A DNA stretch of 64,000 nucleotides from Alcaligenes pakistanensis (GTDB lineage Bacteria > Pseudomonadota > Gammaproteobacteria > Burkholderiales > Burkholderiaceae_B), in contig NZ_BMZN01000003.1 in assembly GCF_014652815.1 (NCBI RefSeq), positions 389,429 through 453,428 of the forward strand, in the 5' to 3' direction. The notes below the pieces were generated by a model. That model had not been told where the DNA came from. It searched no databases and was given only the letters and a program-made list of their open reading frames with translations. The stretch's first letter is position 1, and each line of letters opens with the position of its first letter. Of this stretch, positions 52,409 to 59,639 are shown one piece after another. A program made the position numbers and the translations under genes.

Positions 52409-53407
52409 TCAAGGCTCCTGCGTCTGCTGCAATAACTGACTCAAGACTTTGCCATCGACCGCCACCGTGTCGGCGTCCAGCATGGCCGCTACATAGGCCT
52501 GGGTCGCCTCCTGCTGGCGCTGACGTCGCAAGGCATCACGCAGGGCGGGTTTGACCTCATCCAACGCACGCACACTGGCGGGGCGTATATCAGTAACTTT
52601 CAGAATATGCAGGCCATCGGCCTGCACAATCGGATCGCTGATTTGGCCCGGCTCCAATCTGGAGACAATGGAGCGCATGGCAGGCACCAGCTGGCTTACG
52701 GGTAGAAAACCATTGTCGCCGCCGCGTTCGGCACTGACTTTCTCGTCCGAATTTTCTTTAGCGAGGGCCGCAAACTCCGCCTTACCTTCGCGCATCTGTT
52801 TGACCCAGGCATCTGCCCGTTTTTTAGCCTGTGCCAAGGCTTGTTCGTCTTTGTCAGGCACACTTAGAAAAATCTGGCTAAGTCGGTACATGGCAGGCAG
52901 TTGAAACTGATCCTGATTAGCCTGATAGGCCGTCTGCAAATCCTGTTCACTTGGGTAATCAGCGGCAGGTTCAGACACCGATTGCAGATAGCTACGCAAG
53001 ATAACCTGATTCTGTGCCTCTTCAATCGCGTGATGGATCTCAGACCTCTTGTCCCATTCCTGGGTTTTGGCTTGCTGAACAACTGCTTTTTCAGCCAGAC
53101 GGCTGCGCAACCACTGCTCCAACACCACGCGATCATTACGCATGGCCTCACGCTGGGCGGCTGGCAAAACCAGCAGGAACTGCTTCAGTTCCTCCTGGCT
53201 GACAGACACCTGCCCCAGAGTCGCCACCGCAGGTGTAGCGGCGGTGGCATTTACTGTGGAGGCCGGAGTGCTGGTTGGCTGCACCGTGGCCGTTTTTTGC
53301 GGCTGCTGGGCCTGTGCATCACCATTCTTTCCACAGCCTAGCAACAAGGCTGACAGGCTCAGGGCCAATACGGTTTGCAGCAGGAATTTGGGGTGCGTCA
53401 TCATCAT
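52409..53407 (-). CDS. Lipoprotein SurA/PpiD-like peptidyl-prolyl isomerase
   Basis: A roughly 332-residue periplasmic parvulin-type chaperone. The signal ends in a lipobox, LSALLLGC, so the mature protein is lipid-anchored; a Thr/Pro/Ala linker follows, then a SurA-like helical N domain (LKQFLLVLPAAQREAM, LEQWLRSRLAEKAV), and a rotamase domain (YRLSQIFLSVPD, FAALAKENSDEKVSAERGGDNGFL, LEPGQISDPIVQADGLHILKV). Several start codons sit in a row (GTG 53410, ATG 53407 and two more); I chose 53407. It probably keeps the huge TpsA or the outer-membrane partners unfolded or folded in transit. EpsD-like PPIases of exopolysaccharide loci are the closest alternative. Confidence 0.88.
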   Translation of the reverse strand: MMMTHPKFLLQTVLALSLSALLLGCGKNGDAQAQQPQKTATVQPTSTPASTVNATAATPAVATLGQVSVSQEELKQFLLVLPAAQREAMRNDRVVLEQWLRSRLAEKAVVQQAKTQEWDKRSEIHHAIEEAQNQVILRSYLQSVSEPAADYPSEQDLQTAYQANQDQFQLPAMYRLSQIFLSVPDKDEQALAQAKKRADAWVKQMREGKAEFAALAKENSDEKVSAERGGDNGFLPVSQLVPAMRSIVSRLEPGQISDPIVQADGLHILKVTDIRPASVRALDEVKPALRDALRRQRQQEATQAYVAAMLDADTVAVDGKVLSQLLQQTQEP

Positions 53408-53415
53408 CACTGAAC

Positions 53416-53946
53416 TCAGGCTTGTACGGCTTCGGTGGCTTCGGTGGCTTCGACTTCAGCTTGCTTAGCGGCAGCTTGTTCTGCGTCTTGCTGACTCAGC
53501 ACCTGTTCGCCGCTGGCGGCATGATTGGTAGCGGCATGCTGGCGCAAGAACAGCAGGAACTCCTGCAACAAGCGGTCCCACAATTCTGCCGTGGCTTGCA
53601 GATAAGTCGGGGCCACACCACCGGCCACAATCACGTCCATTTCCAGCACCAGAAACTCGCCCTGAACCGCCAAACGAGCAAAGCGCTTGCCGATGTTCCA
53701 GGCCGACTCGATCCCGGCAGGCATCTCGCCTTGCACACGCAAGGCGCAGCTTAAGGTGTAATCCAGTGCCTGATCCACCTCGTTGGCAGGATTACCCAGA
53801 CGCAGGGCAAAGCCTATGCCTTGTGAGGCCGACAGCAGTTGGCGATTGCCCGCTTGCTCAGACTCGGTGACGCGATAGCCCATCTGCTGCAAAAGCTCCT
53901 GCAATTGCTTCAAGGAGACGGATTGGATGGTTTGGGAGTCAGTCAT
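53416..53946 (-). CDS. YbjN-domain protein
   Basis: A 176-residue soluble protein without signal peptide. SLKQLQELLQQMGYRVTE, ALDYTLSCALRVQGE, WNIGKRFARLAVQGEFLVLEMDVIVAGG and WDRLLQEFLLFL follow the YbjN / type III chaperone-like fold pattern. The last 40 residues are an Ala/Glu/Gln-rich low-complexity tail. YbjN-like proteins are cytoplasmic and some act as secretion chaperones; here it lies between genes for a periplasmic coiled coil and a PPIase, so a cytoplasmic chaperone role for TpsA is an attractive guess, not shown by sequence. Confidence 0.7.
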   Translation of the reverse strand: MTDSQTIQSVSLKQLQELLQQMGYRVTESEQAGNRQLLSASQGIGFALRLGNPANEVDQALDYTLSCALRVQGEMPAGIESAWNIGKRFARLAVQGEFLVLEMDVIVAGGVAPTYLQATAELWDRLLQEFLLFLRQHAATNHAASGEQVLSQQDAEQAAAKQAEVEATEATEAVQA

Positions 53947-53978
53947 ACATAGTCCTTGTGGATATCAGTCAATAAGGC

Positions 53979-54692
53979 TTAAGGCTCGACCGGTTGCTCA
54001 GCCGGATCAGCTGCGCCAGGGGTATACAGTCCGTCATAGAGCTTGTCGCCCAGCGCCTGGGCATGCTCGTCGAACTTCACGCGCGCCGAGGCAGCCAAAG
54101 GCTGGCGAATCTTGAGCAAATCGCCGGTGCTGAACTGTTCATACGCCGCCAGAATTTCTTTTCCAGCCGCATACAGTTCCTTGTTCTTGGCGGTGCTCAG
54201 CGCCAACTCCTGGTCGCGTTGTGCCAGGCTGGCCGCCAAGGTGGCACGCTGCGTTTCAGTGGCACGAGCTTGCGCCTGCAAGGTTTCAAACTCGTTACGT
54301 GCCCGGCCTAATTGCGATTGCGCCGCCGCAACTTGCTGACGAGCCGAAATCTTGATGCCGTCCTGCTCATCTTGCAGGGTCTGGGCCTGCTTGCTGGACT
54401 TGTCCAAGCGGGCTTTGAGCTGCTCGACCTCTTTACGCACGGCATCGCGTTCGGTTTCAGCCGTCGTCTTGGCGGCCGTTAACTGAGCCTGCTGACTTTG
54501 CAATTGCTGCAACTGCTGAGTGGTGGAGCGCAGCTGGGTACGCAAACGCTCCTCGATATCCGATTTCTGTGCGATGGCCGGGCCAGCCCATTGGCCCAGG
54601 CCCACCAACAACACAGCGCATAGCGTCATCGCAAAGGGAGAACGCCCGGCTGGCCGTACGTGCAGGTCTACAGACGATTTCAATATCTTCAT
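53979..54692 (-). CDS. Periplasmic coiled-coil protein of unknown function
   Basis: A 237-residue exported protein. A signal peptide (FAMTLCAVLLVGLG, cleavage after AIA-Q) precedes a long coiled coil from about 43 to 175 made of Gln/Ala/Arg/Glu heptads (QLQQLQSQQAQLTAAKTTAE and similar). The C-terminal 60 residues (AYEQFSTGDLLKIRQPL) are globular. I do not recognise a family with certainty. It begins three bases after the porin stop and may scaffold the porin, Ton proteins or TpsA in the periplasm. Confidence 0.7.
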   Translation of the reverse strand: MKILKSSVDLHVRPAGRSPFAMTLCAVLLVGLGQWAGPAIAQKSDIEERLRTQLRSTTQQLQQLQSQQAQLTAAKTTAETERDAVRKEVEQLKARLDKSSKQAQTLQDEQDGIKISARQQVAAAQSQLGRARNEFETLQAQARATETQRATLAASLAQRDQELALSTAKNKELYAAGKEILAAYEQFSTGDLLKIRQPLAASARVKFDEHAQALGDKLYDGLYTPGAADPAEQPVEP

Positions 54693-54695
54693 GGC

Positions 54696-56414
54696 TTAGA
54701 ACCTGGCGTTAAGTTCAAGCTGGATGATGTCGATAGACAGCGGCGCACCGTAAACTTCCTTGGAGCTGCTCCAGCGCAGGTGCCCCGTTACGTTCTTCTC
54801 GAAGGCATAGCCTGCACCCACGAAGTAGCCGCGTGCATTGGTGCCGCCCAGGTGGAAGGAGGAGTCGTTATAGCCATCAGGCATGGCGTCCGGCTCGATA
54901 TACTTGTAGCCCGCAAAAGCCAGCCAATCGCCCTTGTCTTTCAGGCCCAGGCTGCTGCCCAACGTCGCTTGCACCATCCAGGCATTGCCGCCACTTTCGA
55001 TTCCGGTCGGGTTGCCAGAGGCGTCGTACGTGCCGTTGGAGGCGATGTTGTACAGGCCACCCGCACGGTCCACCATCTTGTTACTGTCGTAGGCCAAGTT
55101 GCGCACATAATTACCGGCAAGACGCAGGTTCAGGCCATTCATCACCTGCGTATCCCAGCGCATATTCACGTCCAGCAAGTTGAACTTGGAGGCCAGACCC
55201 ACGTACTGCCATTCGTTCCAGTTCTTGGGGTCTGCCGACCACTGGTGAATATCACGCAAGAGGAATACGGTATTACCCTTTTGCATGAAGGCGGGGCGTG
55301 ACCAGTCCGTATCACACACATCGCTGGAGGCATACAGCGTGCAGGCGCTAGAGCGCTGGCCAGCGATATTGTCGAAGTGGTAATAGGCCAGACTACCGCG
55401 CAGATTATTGCGCTCGTTTATCTTCCACTCGGCACCGATCTGCGCACCCAGCAGCCATTTGTTTTCACTGGAACCTTCGGACAGGCTATTGCGATCCCAC
55501 GGCGTGTTGGCGTATTCCAACGCGTATGCACCCAGATTGCCAAACAGCGTCACCGGGCGATCCGACAGAGCATGTTTGAAAGCCGCAGAAATACCGTCCA
55601 CATTCAGGTCAGATGACCACAGCAAATCGGTGGAATCAAAGGGGCTGGACGCGCGACCCGCCACAACAGTGGCCCAGTCGGTGGGGCGATAGGACAAGTA
55701 GGCCTGATCCAGCCACAAGTGTTTCTTGCCCATGCCGTTACCCAAGGTATCGGAGGTGGACACCGGGCTGTCATCACTGCCGGTTGCCAGACGAATACCG
55801 GCCTCCCAGCGATCAGACAGCGTTGCTTTCACACCCAGACGAGCACGCACACGCCACAGATTGCGGCGGTCCTGGCGGCTGTTCAGATAAGGAATCTTCA
55901 GACCATAAGGCTTGTTCTCGACCACGGTAGGTACTGGGCCGCTGTCGTTCCACTTGGCAAAATTGATCAGCTCGTTGCTATTGGCTCCATCCATCAGGCG
56001 CGACTCGTTGCGCACCCGCACATCGCCCTCTACCGTGATGCGCGACACCCAATCCGGGAAGGTGTTGGGCTGGGCCCAGTTCTCGGCCTTGGCTTGCGAC
56101 ATCACCTCGTTTTTGACTTCTTCACGGATCTGCTCGCGCACGGTTTCCGGGATGTACGTCACACGCACATCGCCGGGCTGGGCCTGTGCCGCACCGGCTG
56201 CTCCAATATCAGCTTTACGCGCCTGGGCGGCTTCCGCCTCGGCCTGGGCCACCAGAGCATCGGCCTGCGCTTGAGGCAAGACCCCTTGCTGCACCAGCAA
56301 GCGAATCAGGTTAACGGTGGCGTTCTGGGATGGCGCCTGCGCCAGCACGGGGCCGGCGGTGCAGGTCAAGGCCAGCGCCACCGCGCAAGCCAGCCGAGTA
56401 GGATGAGATTTCAT
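54696..56414 (-). CDS. Putative outer-membrane porin
   Basis: A 572-residue beta-barrel protein. It has a signal peptide (CAVALALTCTAGPVLAQ), a helical, Ala/Gln-rich periplasmic N-terminus (LIRLLVQQGVLPQAQADALV), then long alternating beta-strand sequence from about residue 140, and ends in ARF, the C-terminal aromatic signature recognised by the BAM complex. The architecture (N-terminal helix, RVRARLGVKATLSDRWEAGIRL) fits the family annotated as putative porin. The frame extends to 56471, but ATG 56414 starts the signal peptide. Gap to tonB 53 bases. Whether it is a channel, a TonB-energised receptor or a surface anchor for TpsA is unknown; no TonB plug domain is visible. Confidence 0.85.
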   Translation of the reverse strand: MKSHPTRLACAVALALTCTAGPVLAQAPSQNATVNLIRLLVQQGVLPQAQADALVAQAEAEAAQARKADIGAAGAAQAQPGDVRVTYIPETVREQIREEVKNEVMSQAKAENWAQPNTFPDWVSRITVEGDVRVRNESRLMDGANSNELINFAKWNDSGPVPTVVENKPYGLKIPYLNSRQDRRNLWRVRARLGVKATLSDRWEAGIRLATGSDDSPVSTSDTLGNGMGKKHLWLDQAYLSYRPTDWATVVAGRASSPFDSTDLLWSSDLNVDGISAAFKHALSDRPVTLFGNLGAYALEYANTPWDRNSLSEGSSENKWLLGAQIGAEWKINERNNLRGSLAYYHFDNIAGQRSSACTLYASSDVCDTDWSRPAFMQKGNTVFLLRDIHQWSADPKNWNEWQYVGLASKFNLLDVNMRWDTQVMNGLNLRLAGNYVRNLAYDSNKMVDRAGGLYNIASNGTYDASGNPTGIESGGNAWMVQATLGSSLGLKDKGDWLAFAGYKYIEPDAMPDGYNDSSFHLGGTNARGYFVGAGYAFEKNVTGHLRWSSSKEVYGAPLSIDIIQLELNARF

Positions 56415-56467
56415 GAAAAGCGCACTCCAAATCATTCGGTCAAATTCGGTCAAAAATGGGCAGACAA

Positions 56468-57187
56468 TCAACTGGGCCTACGACCCGTTACCTGGGCTCG
56501 GATAGGCATGCTTACCGACGCTGGGGGCCGCTCGCTCAAGCGCCCTACTTCACGCAAGGCAGCAACTAGCGCCGTATCAATCTCGGTGTCGCCCGAGGAC
56601 TGCGCCAGGGAGACACGGGTAATGGACCCGTCTTCGGTCAACCACAGCTGCACCTGGACGCGGTAGACCAGGTTGCGAGTGCGGCTGTCTTCACGCAGGA
56701 TTTTTTGCAGTGCATAAGCCAGGTATTGGCTATAGGTGGCATTACCGGCACGGCCACCACCGCTGCCGCCCATGCCCCGGCCCTGACCGGCGCTGATGTT
56801 GAAGCTGTCAGTACCAGCCTGGGCATCGCTATCCATTTGCATCGGGTCTGACAAATCGTCCGAGGGCGTGGGTGGCGCTTCGTCCTCCGGCTGAGGCTCT
56901 TCCACAGGCGTAGGCTCAGGTTCCGGCTCCGGCTCGACCACTTCCTCTTCTTTAGGCTCTTCAGGCTCCGGTGGCGGCTCGGGTTCGGGCGGCGGTGGAG
57001 GCGGTGGAGGCAAGGGAATCAACATGGGCTCTTTGGGCACCTGGCGTGTGATCCCCGCCATGTCATTGGCCCACTTCCAGACCCACCAGCCCAACAGCGC
57101 CACCAGCACCACAACCAGCACCTTCACAGCCACCCGCCGCCAGGACACGCGTCGGGGCGTTTGCGGTTTGGATGAGTTTGGCAACAT
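56468..57187 (-). CDS. tonB: TonB-like energy transducer
   Basis: A 239-residue TonB protein. A cytoplasmic start is followed by one membrane helix (VAVKVLVVVLVALLGWWVW, about 20-38), a Pro/Glu-rich periplasmic rod (PLPPPPPPPPEPEPPPEPEE and more), a Gly-rich stretch, and a compact C-terminal domain (SQYLAYALQKIL, VYRVQVQLWLTEDG, ALVAALREVGRL). The membrane helix lacks the usual histidine-serine pattern of E. coli TonB at my reading. It should transmit proton-motive-force energy from ExbB-ExbD to an outer-membrane partner; the only candidates encoded nearby are the porin and TpsB. Confidence 0.9.
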   Translation of the reverse strand: MLPNSSKPQTPRRVSWRRVAVKVLVVVLVALLGWWVWKWANDMAGITRQVPKEPMLIPLPPPPPPPPEPEPPPEPEEPKEEEVVEPEPEPEPTPVEEPQPEDEAPPTPSDDLSDPMQMDSDAQAGTDSFNISAGQGRGMGGSGGGRAGNATYSQYLAYALQKILREDSRTRNLVYRVQVQLWLTEDGSITRVSLAQSSGDTEIDTALVAALREVGRLSERPPASVSMPIRAQVTGRRPS

Positions 57188-57206
57188 CGTTAGAACACCA
57201 AGTAAC

Positions 57207-57620
57207 TTACTGAGGTTTGCCGGTCACAAGACCGACCTGGGACAGCTCCAAGCGCCGCAATACATCCAGCACTTCCACCACCTTCTGGTACTGCACGATG
57301 CTGTCGCCGCGCACAATCACCGGGAAGTCCGGGTTCAGGGCTTTTTCAGTCCGCAAACGGTCTTCCAGCTCGGGCAACGTCACGGGATAGGCATCCAGAA
57401 AAACCTGACCCGCCTCGTTGATGGAGATGGCTTTGGTCTTGGGCTGGACCAGGGACACGGTGGAACTGGCCTTGGGCAAATTCACCTGAATCCCGGAGAT
57501 CTGTGCGGTAGCGGTCAGGATGAACATGACCAGCACCACCATCAGTACATCGACCAGCGGGGTAATGTTGATGCCGTCCACGGCTGCGGAGTCATCGTCG
57601 TCGTCTCGTAGGGCTGCCAT
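57207..57620 (-). CDS. exbD: ExbD-like Ton motor subunit
   Basis: A 137-residue inner-membrane protein with one helix (TPLVDVLMVVLVMFILTAT) carrying the essential aspartate at position 24, and a periplasmic domain (ISGIQVNLPKASSTVSLV, AISINEAGQVFLD). An unusual run of five aspartates precedes the helix. It starts nine bases after the exbB stop. Together with the adjacent ExbB-like and TonB proteins it forms a complete Ton motor. Confidence 0.95.
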   Translation of the reverse strand: MAALRDDDDDSAAVDGINITPLVDVLMVVLVMFILTATAQISGIQVNLPKASSTVSLVQPKTKAISINEAGQVFLDAYPVTLPELEDRLRTEKALNPDFPVIVRGDSIVQYQKVVEVLDVLRRLELSQVGLVTGKPQ

Positions 57621-57629
57621 GTCCGTTCC

Positions 57630-59588
57630 TTATGCCGAGCCAGCAGCCTGGGCATTAGCCAGATCAAGGTCAGCGCCTTGAGCCAATGCAGCCTCGTGCT
57701 TGTCGTGTTTGTTTTTGGCAGGCGTGGTGTTCTGGCCATGGACTTCAGCCAGACGAGTCACAAACTCGTCCACAAACACACGCATGTCGGCGCTGACATC
57801 TTTGTTGCGGCCAACCAGGCGGTTGTAGCCAAACAGAGCGGGGATCGCGACGAACAGGCCCATGGCGGTCGCCAGCAAAGCAGCAGCCATACCGGGAGCA
57901 ATGGCATTGATGTTTACATCGCCTGCCATAGCCGTACCCAGGAACACCACCATAATGCCCAGCACAGTACCCAGCAGACCAATGTAGGGACCACCGGCAA
58001 TGGCGTTGGACAAGATGCCCAAACGGGCGCCTAGTGCCTGATTTTCTTGTGTACGGACACCATCCATGGAAGCGCGAATGGCTTCAATCGAATTGGGGGA
58101 CAAGGCTTTCATGCCTTGGGCCTGACGGTTGTGCAGTTCCTTCACTCCCATGCGGTACAAGCGCCACAAGGAGGAATAAGCAAAATCCTGCTCGGCCTTG
58201 GTGTCGGTTTGCACCGCATCCAACTTGCCGCCGGACTCACCAAAGACGTCGCGGAAGTGGCGGTTGGCCTGCTGCACACGCCCCACTTGGCGGCTCTTGC
58301 GATACATGATGACCCAGGACTGGAACATCATGAATACCAGCACACCGATCACAATCCAGGCGTCCATAGGAACAGCTTTGAGCAAGAAACCCAATGCGCC
58401 AAAACCAAAACCGGACTGCTCTTCATCCACTCCGTATGCGATCAGGCGGGACTCAGCACCCTGAGCCAAGGCATCGGCATAAATCAGGGCCGCAGGTCGA
58501 GCAATTTTGGACAGACGCAGTTCGTCGATAGCACCAACAAACGGCGCATACGTAATGACAGGGGCAGCCACAGAGGCGGCACTTTCGGCCCCGGCGGTTG
58601 TACCGGCGCTGGTCTCTGCCGCCGCACCTTCAGCACTGGGCACTTCAGCCGGTGCAGTGGCCGGTGCAGCCAACAGGGCACCAGGCACATCACCTCCGAC
58701 AGCAGCCACCGTATTTAGCGCAGGCAAGCTGGCATTCAGTGATGCAGTCGCGCGGCCTTGTACGTACAAGACAACTTGGCTGCCATCCGCTGTCACAGCC
58801 AGATGCTGCCATGTGCTAGGTGACAAAGGCGCACCCGCAGGGCTGCGTTGGCCATTGATCTCCACAAAGGGCACGCCCTGATCCAGGCCAATCAGAAAGC
58901 TGTTGGTGCCGTCACGACGGGCATACACCAGTTGCTGACCTTGTGGCTGGTCAGCACGGACCCAGGCGCTGAAGGAAAACGCACCGGCGGCAGGCACCGC
59001 CAAAGAAGGGCTGGCAGGCAACATCATGGGCGAACCACTAACGAACTGCGCAGCGCGTCCAGACACCCCATCGATCACACCGGCAGGAGCCGTTTGAGCG
59101 TGGTTGGTATAGGCCGTGCTGTCACGCGAGGGCGCACCGGCAGCACCATCGAAGTGGTAGACCAAGGTGTAATTGGGATCAAAAGTGATCTGGCCATTGG
59201 AAGCCAGCGGGGCTTTCTCGTTGCCGTAGTACATCCAGATATCCTGCTTCTGGCCCGCACCCACTTCAGGAACATCCACCCAGACCAAGGCCATGCCCAT
59301 CAAGGGATCAAAGCTTTCGATCTGGTGATTGAGCACGTTCTGATCGTCGCCGGACACAAAGCGCAGGTCCGAGCCGTTTTCATTGGTGCCATCAAAAGAA
59401 AAGTTGCCGGTATGCAGGCGTACCAACAAGGGCGTACGGCCCACGTTTTCGCTGATTGCCCCGCCCTCGGGCGTGGTATCGACAGAGATTTGCTTGCGGT
59501 ACTGCCACTCAGGCTGCCACCAGGCATGCGCCACGGCAGGTAGCCAGCCCACCATCACGGCGAGCATCAGAAGAAGAAGGCGTTTCAT
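57630..59588 (-). CDS. exbB: ExbB-like motor subunit with periplasmic DUF2341/LamG-like domains
   Basis: A 652-residue fusion. A signal peptide (residues 1-22, cleavage after AHA) leads into a DUF2341-like region (WQYRKQISVDTT, TPLLVRLHTGNFSF, DIWMYYGNEKAPLAS) and a LamG/concanavalin-like domain (YHFDGAAG, FSAWVRADQPQG, WQHLAVTADGSQVVLYV), the latter interrupted by an Ala/Pro/Glu-rich insert before its last strand VGAIDELRLSKIARP. A membrane helix (IVIGVLVFMMFQSWVIMY) then joins the MotA/TolQ/ExbB proton-channel domain with GGPYIGLLGTVLGIMVVF and ALLATAMGLFVAIPALFGY. Ordinary ExbB is about 240 residues and has no large periplasmic part. The extension probably senses or binds a glycan or protein. 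Confidence 0.9.
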   Translation of the reverse strand: MKRLLLLMLAVMVGWLPAVAHAWWQPEWQYRKQISVDTTPEGGAISENVGRTPLLVRLHTGNFSFDGTNENGSDLRFVSGDDQNVLNHQIESFDPLMGMALVWVDVPEVGAGQKQDIWMYYGNEKAPLASNGQITFDPNYTLVYHFDGAAGAPSRDSTAYTNHAQTAPAGVIDGVSGRAAQFVSGSPMMLPASPSLAVPAAGAFSFSAWVRADQPQGQQLVYARRDGTNSFLIGLDQGVPFVEINGQRSPAGAPLSPSTWQHLAVTADGSQVVLYVQGRATASLNASLPALNTVAAVGGDVPGALLAAPATAPAEVPSAEGAAAETSAGTTAGAESAASVAAPVITYAPFVGAIDELRLSKIARPAALIYADALAQGAESRLIAYGVDEEQSGFGFGALGFLLKAVPMDAWIVIGVLVFMMFQSWVIMYRKSRQVGRVQQANRHFRDVFGESGGKLDAVQTDTKAEQDFAYSSLWRLYRMGVKELHNRQAQGMKALSPNSIEAIRASMDGVRTQENQALGARLGILSNAIAGGPYIGLLGTVLGIMVVFLGTAMAGDVNINAIAPGMAAALLATAMGLFVAIPALFGYNRLVGRNKDVSADMRVFVDEFVTRLAEVHGQNTTPAKNKHDKHEAALAQGADLDLANAQAAGSA

Positions 59589-59639
59589 GATCGAATTACT
59601 CCGGGAACAAAATCAGGCAAATTGTTCTGGCTAAGGGGG

